Made by a program: the position numbers and the translations under genes. A stretch of 64,000 bases of DNA, taken from positions 212,501-276,500 of the forward strand of contig CAUJNA010003829.1 in assembly GCA_963377175.1 (NCBI GenBank), written 5' to 3'. The DNA is from Effrenium voratum (taxonomy: Eukaryota > Sar > Dinophyceae > Suessiales > Symbiodiniaceae). Position 1 is the first letter of the stretch. Every line of letters starts with the position of its first letter. Below, piece by piece: positions 43,810 to 52,353 of the stretch. The notes below the pieces were generated by a model, which did no database searches, had not been told where the DNA came from, and saw only the letters and a list, made by a program, of their open reading frames with translations.

Positions 43810-44910
43810 CGCGATACGCACAGTCCTTCTTCACAGCCGGCCAGCCATAGTCATCTCCGAAAAGGATCCCTCCTGGCTGCAACAGCTCGAAGTACATCGA
43901 AAGCTCCTGAGCATGAGCTGCAGTTGCGTCAGCATGCCGCTGAAAGAACTATTTCTCTTCATCATTATTCTCATCATCTGACTATCTGAGCCTGTTCGAC
44001 ACAAGCGACACGCGCGCTCCAGGAAGGTCTCATCAGCCTCGTGGGCCGAATCCAGGAAGATCAGATCAGGGCTGAGGCCCTTGGCCGCCAGCCAGCGGGC
44101 TCCCACTGTGGAGGTGGCCTCATGGAACTCGACGAACTCGGAAAAACTTCGATGCAACTTGCCAAAACCCCGCCTGGAACGGCAGAATGTGGTGCGGAGA
44201 CACCTTGATTCAAAAAGAGAGAGAGAGAGAGAGAGAAAGAGAACAACAAAATAATGAAAACTCAGACAGAGATGCGGAATATATTGAGAAAGAGTCAAAA
44301 TATCATAGAGTGTTTTGCTGCTCTCTTTGTGCCACAGCACGCTTCGGTTCACGGCAAATTGCACATTTGCCATGAACTGGTCGAAGATTGTCATTCGGCC
44401 GTCAATGATGTTCACCCAGCCGCCAACGCTCTTGTCTTGCTGATAGCTGGCCCACATGTTGGTATCCCCCGTGAAGGGATCGATGCACAGGATGGGAATC
44501 TTAGCTGAGCACACAAAGACATGAAAACGCGATTCTGGCAAAGATCCTGGTCAATCAACCACGAGAAGCGTTTGCTGAACTGCAGACAGCTCTCTCTGGT
44601 CATGCCAAGCTTGTCCAGAACAGTGGCCATTTGAATAGCGCTGTGCCCGTGCAATGAGCCCACCTCGACAATGAAGCGCGGCATTCCTTCCAGTTGCAGG
44701 ATGTCCAAAATATCCGTGAAGAACTGCGGCAAGAGGTTGGAGTGCGGGTAGTTCTTGAAGTTTGGCCTGATGCCATACCTGCCAAGCCATCAAGCCAGCG
44801 CAATCAACCCCAACAGTCCCATGGCGAGGTGCGGGTTGGAGAAATTCTTCACCACGTGAGACTCCGCGGCATCCAGACCAAAGAGCTCATGGTGAAGCTC
44901 CTGACAAACG
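43810..44910 (-). CDS. class I SAM-dependent methyltransferase gene, multi-exon
   Basis: Exons on minus: 44795-44905 (ELFGLDAAESHVVKNFSNPH), 44601-44780 (QFFTDILDILQLEGMPRFIV, then EVGSLHGHSA, motif I with E.G...G.S), 44355-44505 (ILCIDPFTGDTNMWASYQQD, the acidic motif II), 44174-44204 (VSPHHILPFQ), 44017-44118 (ATSTVGARWLAAKGLSPDLI, then FLDSAHE, a motif IV-like Asp) and 43815-43898 (FELLQPGGILFGDDYGWPAV, the post-IV strand with DD). The fourth and fifth exons join in frame across a 55-nt GC..AG intron (44119-44173). This is the Methyltransf_24-like fold; the substrate is unknown. The last exon-exon border carries a GAG on both sides, so its donor is uncertain. Confidence 0.8.
44211..44244 (+). 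repeat. GA dinucleotide tract in an intron
   Basis: AGAGAGAGAGAGAGAGAGAG followed by AAAGAGAAC; on the gene strand this is a CT tract about 10 bp upstream of an acceptor site, and may act as polypyrimidine tract. Confidence 0.8.
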
Positions 44911-45439
44911 ATGCATGCCCTCAGCTTCATCCCTTGCTCCAAACCGCGCCTCGAAGCTCGGCTGCCAAGCAGATGCTACAGCCAGCAGGGCAAGACGCAT
45001 GCCCCTCCGAGTTAAGGTGTTTCCTTGTCGTGGCTCTTGTCCTACCTGTTACCCTCATTGATCGCATGTAAACCCAGGTGCCTTGGCTGGGGCAAATGTG
45101 CTTTGTCTGAATCTCAAACGGCCAAGGCCCACAGATCTTCAGCTTGAGAGCCATCAGCAACCCGTCTGCTTCACATGGCAAGCTGTCTACCCTCCCAAAG
45201 CCAACAGAACCCATGGCCAAACGGAGAATCGGATGCAAGGTTTGACACGGGGCGAGCCTCGATCAAGTCGGTCCGGCCTGTCAACCCAGCCATAGGTTCA
45301 CTGGGAGCGGAGCCGATTTCCCTTTGCACACAAAAACCTGGTTGTGGTGAGCCCCCCCAAAAAAAAAGAGAATCGTTTGGGAAAAGGTCAGCTCAACATG
45401 CAGCATAGCTTTGCTGAATGCAGGACTGTCGTACAGCGC
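44911..45439. other. no confident exon
   Basis: The minus frame near 45.07-45.24 kb starts with an ATG (MHPILRLAMGSVGFGRVD) and might be the first exon of the methyltransferase gene, but nothing confirms it. Confidence 0.3.
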
Positions 45440-45745
45440 ATGCTTTCCTGGATTGCATTGCTCACCTAATGGGCGCGTGCCGAGTACATGTTTCACTCGT
45501 ACATCGACGTTCCCACCTTCCTCCAACTACACCTCGTACAAGGCAGTCCTTTGTTTGCTTAGTTGCTTCGCGAGTTGCTTTGCCTGCACCCGACACTCAT
45601 TCAAAAATGTGCGAATCGCATTGCCCCTGACCCCATCGGTCAGACAAAAGCTTCCTGCCTGCGTATTTTCTGCCTGGTCTACAATGTCAACTCGAATGCC
45701 AACCTTTCTCTCGGTGCGCCCGCATCGAATCAACCAGTTTCGTAA
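45440..45745 (-). CDS. exon-like fragment with in-frame TAG
   Basis: The minus frame reads LIRCGRTERKVGIRVDIVDQ, then FCLTDGVRGNAIRTFLNE and AKQLAKQLSKQRTALYEV. It meets a TAG at 45527-45529 and continues in the same frame with LEEGGNVDVRVKHVLGTRPL. The composition is protein-like on both sides, so the TAG marks either a splice point or a mutation. No family recognised. Confidence 0.4.
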
Positions 45746-45749
45746 GGGC

Positions 45750-47330
45750 AAGCAAGACCTTTGCCATGGAACCTCATGGGACCGGCGCAAAACAAACTGG
45801 CCAAAAGAAACCCAAATTGCCAAAGGGCTGCTTTGCTCGCTCCCAAAGAAGAAAATTCCGGGAGCCTCGTTGGCGTTCCCCCCGAAGCCTCCGCATCCGA
45901 AGAGTTCCGGCAACCGCTCCAAGCGGCCCCCCGGCAACGCCAGCGGGGCCTCGGCATGGGCTCGGGCTGCGACGCTTGGGAAATGTCACGAGAGCATTTG
46001 TCGCGTATTTTCGCGGCAAGTAAGCTCAAGGCATTGGCACTGACTGGTGAATCCTGATGGGCAAAAACACCCACTGCGCAAATCTCAGAGCTGGCAGGGG
46101 CAACCCGCAAAAGCGGGCGCTTGTAGTTTACAGCCCCATCAAACACACCGAAAAAGCGAAGGGCCAAACTCAGTATGAGGTCTTGAACGCGCCTCGGCCA
46201 TAGCCTACAGTACATCTCACGACTCTAATGAAGGGCCTCTCACTTGATTCACCGGCCTTCGAACCCACCAGCTTCGAAACGCCAGCCCAGCAAAGGGTAG
46301 CACTGCTCCTGCCAAATGAGAAGTGCCGAGCCTTTTTGCTTGCAACAGAGCTGTTTGCAATCCAGTCCGGCTGGTGACCGCCAGATCTTTCTGAGACATG
46401 GCACTGCCAGCGGTTTTCTACATGCTTTGTAGTTGCAGCTGACAATAGAAAACCTAAAAACAGGCTGCACACACTCACCCACAAATTTGGTTGTTCTTCG
46501 CGCGCACATGTCAGCGACTCCATTCTAGCGAGCCATCAACCAACATGGGGAAGCACTAGTTAGCTTCACATGCTCATGTTCTTGGCTTGGCACTTGGACA
46601 TCAGGCTCAAAGCGTGCATGCAGCCGCCATGCATGTCCACAAAGTTCAATCGCCTGCGCAGTAGCAGGAACACCACAAAACAAACATGCTAACCAACAAT
46701 AAAGTTGCAAAGCTGCGAAGCTGGAATGCATGGTTGGCGCCAATGTGGATAGTGCAATTTGCGGTGAACATGTCGAGCCACATTGGTTGCTAAAGGGAAA
46801 AAGCCCGACTTGTCCGGACATGAACATGGACTGCCGGAATTTGGCCAAGCACCCCACGCCAAAGCCGAAAAATGCCGAAAAACAACCCAACACCACGCAC
46901 TGGGACTGTTGGATTGGCAGGCGACGACATACTAATTCACGCAACACTCAGCCACAGAGTGCGGCGCACAGCTGCACGAGGCCCTGAACATGAGAGACGT
47001 TTGAAGCAACCCGACGTTGAACGCACGGCAGTGCAAGAAACGCAAGGCACGGCGGAACACGGGAGGTTCTTCGAAACTTGCATGGTTAAGGCATGTTGCA
47101 CTGCTCCTATCTTGAACCCAAACCAGACCACCCAAAAGAACAAAGCAAGTCCGAAGCGGCCGCAGTTCTTTTAACCGGGATTGCTGAAAGTAGCACTGCT
47201 TCCAGGGCACGGATGCGCCTGGAGCAGGAGGTGCGTTGACCCCCCGTGAAACTTAAAGGCAAGACAACGCGTGTCCTTGCAGGTGCGTGCAGTGCGCGCA
47301 AGGCGTGGCAAGCGTGCCCACCTCCTGGGA
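45750..47330. other. no confident gene
   Basis: Open frames on both strands at 45.75-47.2 kb lack motifs. A minus-strand stretch near 46.26-46.35 kb (SFGRSSATLCWAGVSKLVG) could be an exon but has no supporting neighbour. This is the left flank of element 2. Confidence 0.35.
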
Positions 47331-47800
47331 ATAAGAATTTCCATGAGACGGATCTTTCCACCTCCAGCCCAGTGACCGCCTCTCCGAGATGGATCTTTCC
47401 ACCTCCAGCCCAGTGACCGCTCCTGGGAATAAGAATTTCTATGATCTTTCCACCTCCAGCCCAGTGACCGCCTCTCCTGAAAATAGGTCCAGCCCAGTGA
47501 CCGCCTCTCCTGGCAATAAGAATTTCCATGAGACGGATCTTTCCATGTCCAGCCCAGCGACCGCCTCTCCTGGGAATAAGAATTTCCATGAGACGGATCT
47601 TTCCACCTCCAGCCCGGTGAGCGCCTCTCCTGAGAATAAAAAAATCTATCCTGGTCCGAGACGGATCATCGCCGCCCGGTGAGCCCCTCTCCTTAAAAGA
47701 CCTTTATTCCCAGGTCCGAGACGGTTCTTTCCACCTCCAGCCCGGTGAGCGCCTCTCCTGAGAAAAAAAATATATCCAGGCCCAAGACGGATCATCTCCA
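47331..47800 (-). repeat. terminal tandem array, left
   Basis: About seven degenerate copies of a unit reading, on plus, GAGACGGATCTTTCCACCTC, then CAGCCCAGTGACCGCCTCTC, then CTGGGAATAAGAATTTCC. The most constant parts are GACGGATC and CCAGCCC(A/G)GTGA(C/G)CGCCTCTCC. Its reverse complement forms the right array. Confidence 0.9.
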
Positions 47801-47832
47801 AGACGGATCTTATAAGAAAATGATCCTCGGTT

Positions 47833-48463
47833 TAGTCCGGGATGCTCAGCCGATCCGCAAGCTCTGCCGTGGCCGCACTCGCAATCTCCTTGCGCAGCGC
47901 CGTAGGAATGCTGTAAAGCAGCTCGCGCGACTGCCCTCTGACCCTCTCACGCTGGCCCCCCATGAGTCGAGGCCTCTCTTGGGCGCCCCTCAGACGCCTC
48001 CCATCTTCCCACACCTCGCACCGGCAGCCGCTCCTGCACAGCCCTCGACTCGGCCTCCAGCGCATGTTGGTCCACAGCCTGGTCTGCTTCCTGTACGGAG
48101 TCCCGTACTTGCAGTAGGTAACGTCCATCCAGGGCAGGCGCTCCATGAACGGTCGGGTCTTCAGCAGCCCGGATTCTCGATGACCCACATGAGCGGGTCA
48201 AAGTGCGCCATGATCTCAAGGGCTCTGTGCACCATCGCGTCGCCCTCCTCAAGTCGTCGAGGGCGCATCGTCAGAGCTCGGCAGTACTCCGTGCAGAAGT
48301 GCCCCGGCGGAAACAGCTCGTAGTCCCAGCTCCGGATGTCGCACAGGATCGTGGGCTCAAATTTCGACACGATGTCCAGGGAGACGACTTCCCAGCCCGC
48401 CGCCTCGAAGGCTCGGCCAATCGACTTTGTGCCGCAAAACAGCTCCAGCAGTCTCGGCATGTT
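47833..48463 (-). pseudogene. cytosine-C5 methyltransferase-like gene, left TIR copy
   Basis: From 48463 leftward: RLLELFCGTKSIGRAFEAAG (motif I), a conserved SLDI acidic motif, then ILCDIRSWDYELFPPGHF. Eight residues, including the W(A)SP part of motif IV, are deleted compared with the right copy, though the following CTEY remains. After WVIENP the frame changes near 48165-48180, and another frame continues with GLLKTRPFMERLPWMDVTYC and RKQTRLWTNMRW to the stop after RLSIPD. The family methylates cytosine in DNA, and viral members often protect viral DNA. This copy lacks the catalytic loop and is not functional as written. Confidence 0.75.
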
Positions 48464-48516
48464 TAATAATCACCACCAGCACGACTAAGCACGCACAGGC
48501 GACGGCGCGGCTCAAG
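48464..48516 (-). promoter_or_regulatory. upstream region of the left methyltransferase-like gene
   Basis: Read on minus, GGTGGTGATTATTAAACATG precedes the start MPRLLE. The right copy has GGTGGTAATTGTTAAACATG at the same place. The AT core just before ATG is a likely TATA-like element. Confidence 0.45.
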
Positions 48517-48998
48517 CAGTTATGCTAAGGGTGGCAAGTTCTTGAGCCTGGAGCCGCTGTTTTGGCAGAGCGAAGCTTCGCTGGAAATCCATGGGAGCCC
48601 AGGGCTTTTTCCGAGGGCCAGCGCCCCAGCGTGAGCTTCGCAACCGACGGCCGCACGAGGCTCTTCTGGGAGCGGGCCGAGACCGATCTGATAGAGCAGC
48701 TGGCGGCCGCGTCCGCGTCTTCGACGCGAAGCTCATTTTCGAGGCAGTGCGCCAGCGGCTGCTGCCCTCCGTGAGGCAGTCGCGCGGCGGCGATTGGATG
48801 CTGAAGGCCAAGCTGCCTGCCCACGCGCGCTTCTGGAACGCTGGCACGTTTGCGGACCGCCCTGCAGAGCTGGCCCACTGCGCCGCGCGCGTTCGGCTGA
48901 GAGCGCGCAGCTTGTGGCTGATGAGCGGCATGCGCGGCTTGAGTCTTGAGGTCACGGATCTGCGTGTGGAGCCACCGTCTCGCGAGTGTCCGCTGTAG
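48517..48998 (+). pseudogene. unassigned viral protein, left TIR copy, truncated
   Basis: Matches the intact right copy (60346-59816) from AKGGKFLSLEPLFWQSEAS onward, but lacks the first 15 or so residues and has frame changes near 48590 and 48710. The middle frame gives LLPSVRQSRGGDWMLKAKLP, and the end gives LSLEVTDLRVEPPSRECPL, as in the right copy. See the right copy for a discussion of function. Confidence 0.6.
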
Positions 48999-49045
48999 TT
49001 TCTTCCGCTGCCGCAGCCGATTTTTGCTCAGTAAAAAAAATCAGA

Positions 49046-49480
49046 ATGGCCACCCACATCCTGGAGCGCCGCGAGCAGCTGAGGCCTCTGCTGAAGGCCG
49101 CTGTCGATGCCGATGCGCTGAAGCGGGGAGCCCGCCTGCATGATGAGCTCACTCGGGGTGCGCCCGTGCTGGAGCGGCTGATAGCAGATGAGGCCGACGT
49201 GGCAGGCCAGCGACTTTGCAGGAACGAAGTGGAAGAATTTGACGGGGACCACCCGGTGCAGCGACACCTCACCAGCGTGCTCTGGGGGGTGCGCAAGGGC
49301 TTCCAGGCCCGGCTGGACGGAAGCCTGGCAGGCGCAGCGCGGGCCAAAGAACAAGTAGTGTTGAGGGACCTGGCCGACGACTTCAACGTGAGCGACCTCG
49401 ACGTGACGCAGGCCATGGCCCCGGCCGCACGCGCTGGGCAAGTCGGCCGAACGACCGGCTGCAGGCCGACCTCATCAAAT
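49046..49480 (+). pseudogene. coiled-coil protein, left TIR copy fused to other sequence
   Basis: Starts MATHILERREQLRPLLKAAV and matches the right copy (59768-59199) to about residue 50 (ERLIADEADV). It then diverges into LTSVLWGVRKGFQARLDGSL and LRDLADDFNVSDLDVTQAM, not present in the right copy. The inverted repeat therefore ends at about 49195, and the rest comes from another gene or from the original centre of the element. The reading beyond 49440 is not protein-like. Confidence 0.5.
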
Positions 49481-49635
49481 TCACGCTTCGCCTTGAGCAG
49501 CTTTCAGGAAGATCTTGTGCGCCAAGCCGGCCAGGCGCTGGCCCCTGTACTCCTGCCCCAGCGCCTCGCACCACCTCCGCAGCACCTCGTGCTCCTCCGG
49601 CAGCTCTCGGATCCTCGTGCCCCGCCGTGACTGCA
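49481..49635 (-). pseudogene. short gene fragment in opposite orientation
   Basis: The minus frame gives TRIRELPEEHEVLRRWCEAL, then GQEYRGQRLAGLAHKIFLKA and a stop after AQGEA. The composition is clearly protein-like. Upstream of the CTGCAG at 49630 the minus frame loses this quality, while the plus strand becomes protein-like, so a junction of two gene fragments is likely. No family recognised. Confidence 0.4.
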
Positions 49636-49830
49636 GAACAAGAACGCCGAGACGGTCGGCCGGGCCACCAAGCGCGCCGCGCGGGAGCTGACAGGGGACG
49701 ACGGGAACTTTGTGGTCACGACCGACCTGGGCAACAAGTTCGCCACGCTGGGCCGGGTGCTGCCCGAGGAAGCCAAGTGCTGCCGGTGTCGCGAGCTTGG
49801 GCGGCTGCTTAAAAAAAATAAAAACCCTCC
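49630..49830 (+). pseudogene. C-terminal fragment with a Cys cluster
   Basis: From CTGCAG onward the plus frame gives KNAETVGRATKRAARELTGD, then NFVVTTDLGNKFATLGRVLP and CCRCRELGRLLKKNK before a stop in a poly-A/AT stretch. The CCRC motif and the basic tail suggest a nucleic-acid-binding end of a larger protein. No start is present. Confidence 0.4.
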
Positions 49831-49857
49831 TCCTGGGGGAGAGTTTTTTTTGCACTG

Positions 49858-50192
49858 TTTTGGGCGCCAAAAAGGCTATTACTCTAGGGCCTATAGCAAT
49901 AGCTTTTTGCACGGTTTTGGGCTACAAAATGCTATTCTTCTAGCCCGTATATCAATATACGGCCTAGAAGAATAGCTCGTTTTGCACTTTTGCGCTGCAA
50001 AACGCTATTCTTCTCGTCCGTACATAGATGTACGGACTACAAGAATAGCTTTTGCACGGTTTTGGGCTACAAAATGCTATTAGTCTAGGCCGTACATGAA
50101 TGTACACCCTGGACTAATAGCATTTGCACGGTTTTGCGCTGCAAAACGCTATTCTTCCACGCCGTATATCAATATACGCCCTGGAAGAATAG
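49858..50192. repeat. array of long covarying hairpins, 72-73-bp period
   Basis: Four hairpins of 45-46 nt start at 49931, 50004, 50076 and 50148; a shorter relative lies at 49875-49903. Each has arms of about 22 bases and a 2-base loop, with 19-21 pairs. Outer arms read GCTATTCTTC in three copies but GCTATTAGTC in the third, and the opposite arms change to match (GAAGAATAGC, GACTAATAGC). The inner arms alternate CGTATAT/ATATACG and CGTACAT/ATGTACG. Each hairpin is preceded by TTTGCAC and a second small palindrome (TTTTGCGCTGCAAAA, TTTTGGGCGCCAAAA or TTTTGGGCTACAAAA). The array lies 45 bp ahead of the capsid ATG. Confidence 0.9.
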
Positions 50193-50218
50193 TTTTCCTT
50201 CGCCGTACGACTCAAAAT

Positions 50219-50240
50219 GTGTGTATATAAACAAGCATGG
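50219..50240 (+). promoter_or_regulatory. TATA-like promoter of the capsid gene
   Basis: GTGTGTATATAAACAAGCAT leads to ATG at 50237. TATATAA lies 7-13 bp before the start, the only AT-rich stretch between hairpins and gene. Confidence 0.5.
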
Positions 50241-51371
50241 AGGTAGTCACCGCCGGAGCCCAGGATGAGCTGATGGCGGCAGACCCGAGAGGTTGTGGGG
50301 GAGAACGAGCTCAGCGAGCTGCATGCCGCGCCGTGACGTAGCTTGTGTTGCTTGTTTTCAGCTTGTAGTCCAGGCTCTGCATCCCGCTGACCAGCGGCAC
50401 GTCCTTCATCGACCCCGAGTCCATCAAGATTGCCTTCCACGTCAGGAACACGGACGGCATCAACCCGCTGGCCCCAGCCACGCCCAACCCTGCCTGCTTC
50501 GTCCAGCGCGTCCAGGTCTTCGCCAATGGCCAGCGCTGCGACGACATCAACTACTACGGCCGCACCGTGGCCGTGCAGGCCGGGAGTACAACCGCAACAA
50601 GGCCATGGAGGGTTTCGACGAAGTGAACGACCCCCGCATCGCCCGCGCGGTGCACCAGGGCGGCTACGCGGACGCGCTGCTGCGCCCCACCATGGTGGGC
50701 ATCCTGCGCTGCGGCAAGATGCTGCCGCCGCAGCTGAACCTGGTGATAGAAATTGAGTTTGCGGACGCGGTGGTCTGAGAACGCCGGGGCGCACCCGGCG
50801 GGAGCCATGCTAAGCACCGACTTCGAGATCCAGAACGTCCGAGTTCTGGCCTCCCAGGTCGTCCTGGACTCTGCGCTGGTAGAGTCCTTCAACCGCGCGC
50901 TCCTCTCAGGAAGGTCCCTCGTGTTCAGCTAGCCCACGGTGCACACGCAGCAGTCCAGCGTCCCGAACGGAGCGGCGGAGCACAACGTCACCGTGGCGCG
51001 CGCCTTCACGAAACTCATGGACACGTTCGTGATCTTTTGGGACAACGACGCGGGCTCCAAGATCCACTTGCTGGCCAACCCGGGGCAGGACGAGCCGTCG
51101 TGCTGAACTTGCGGCGCGGACCGGGCCTACGCGCTGACTTGGGCGGGCCAGCACTACTACTCTCACCTGCCTGCGGCCTCCCAGCAAGGACTTCGACTAC
51201 AACCAGCCTCTCATCCGCAAGGGGCCCAACAACTACATTCTGCTGCGCAACAGGCAGAAGAAGCTTGTGCGCTCCGGCTGACCAAGCTGGGCAGGGCTTA
51301 AGTACTACAAGTGCCTGGTCCACGCGCCGGTGATGCACTGCTCCGCGCAGAACCTGGACTGGGGGCGCAGA
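50237..51371 (+). pseudogene. major capsid protein, N-terminal two thirds, broken
   Basis: After a short start (MEVVTAGAQDELMAADPR) the frame is lost. From about 50395 it gives FIDPESIKIAFHVRNTDG, then FVQRVQVFANGQRCDDINYY and, after a shift near 50580, EYNRNKAMEGFDEVNDPRIA, LRPTMVGILRCGKMLPPQLN and LVIEIEFADA. After another shift: FEIQNVRVLASQVVLDSALV, a TAG at 50930-50932, and HNVTVARAFTKLMDTFVIFW. This order is that of capsid proteins from algal Polinton-like elements. The gene stops at 51371 where R1 begins. The matching C-terminal part appears at 63.1-63.44 kb. Segment 51180-51370 (DFDYNQPLIRKGPNNYILLR, KYYKCLVHAPVMHCSAQNLD) may belong to another protein. Confidence 0.7.
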
Positions 51372-52340
51372 CAGTAGTAAGGAAAGGCTGCCTATACTAC
51401 CCTAATTATTTGGGATTTTTGGCCAAAAAACGCTCCAAAACTGCATAATTTCCAACCAGCTGAACTTGTCACCAGCGATGTCACCGCTTCGTCACCGCTC
51501 CGTTTTTGGTGCAAAAAGCGCTGAAAACGGCCAACTCCGAAAAGTGCGTTTTTTCGTGTCAGGCGTCAAATCCGAAAAGCCTGCGAATTCCAGCCCGCTG
51601 AGCTTGTCACCGTTTGTCACCGCTTCGTCACCGCTCGCTTTTTGGGTGCAAAAGTGCGCAAAACCGGGCCTAGTTCCCGAGCTCCTTCTCCGCAGGGTTT
51701 TTCGCGGCCCGACAGCCCGCCGAGGACCTGGCTCGGAGCCCGACAGCCTGCCGAGGTTCTCCCACGTAACACGTCAGCCTGCTGAATTAGTCACCGCCGA
51801 TGTCACCGGTGTCTAACACGTCAGCCTGCCGAGGTGCCAGGGTGGAATCAAACCTCCCAAACGTCGCTCCGGAGACCAACGCCTATGCCATCTCACCATC
51901 GGCTTTTGTTACCGTCCCAAAACGGCACTTTTTGGCCCAAAAACGCTCTCACCACGATGTCACTCGTCACCGCTCTTTTTGGGGCCGAAAAGTGCGCAAA
52001 AGCGCCCCAGTTCTGGAGAGGACTTGGTTCTTGGCAAGTTTGAGTCAAAAATGGAACCGGGTGATTCATCAATGACTCATGAAAGGGCAAGGTTGGTTCA
52101 TGAATGGGCAAGGTTGGTTCATGAATGGGCAAGGTTGGCTCATGAATGCCCCGCAGGTCATAGCCACTGAGACAAGACCGACGCCGTCGGTCAATTCATC
52201 AGAGGTCTCATGAGTGAAGGACCTCGCTTCGTGCCCAGTGTCCGACACCATAGCACACTGCGTCATTCCACACTTCGCGTACAGGTAGGGCGTGTTGTGA
52301 AAGTACAACACCCCTGCGTTACGAATTCGTGTAACACCTA
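51372..52340 (+). repeat. R-family repeat, copy 1
   Basis: Starts CAGTAGTAAGGAAAGGCTGC, as does copy 2 at 63442. It contains repeated GTCACCGCTTC/GTCACCGCTCC units, GGTGCAAAAAGCGC and GGTGCAAAAGTGCGC blocks, several CAGCC(C/T)GCCGAGG units, a tRNA-like B box on minus near 51850 (GGTTTGATTCCACC) and a 22-bp tandem repeat. No protein-coding frame is convincing. It directly truncates the capsid gene, so it looks like an inserted non-autonomous element. Confidence 0.75.
52072..52148 (+). repeat. 22-bp tandem repeat in R1
   Basis: Three to four copies of GGTTGGTTCATGAATGGGCA with small changes. The R copy 3 in element 1 keeps one related unit (TTCATTAATGGGCAAAAGGT on its minus strand). Confidence 0.85.
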
Positions 52341-52353
52341 CTCCTAAGAAAAC

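Noticed and set aside
48512..48955. Minus-strand 147-codon frame opposite the left TIR gene
   Set aside because: It is the shadow of the plus-strand gene whose right TIR copy is intact in the matching frame.
49858..50192. CRISPR array reading of the 72-bp periodic repeat
   Set aside because: The whole unit is conserved, including hairpin and lead; there are no unique spacers, and the setting is eukaryotic and viral.
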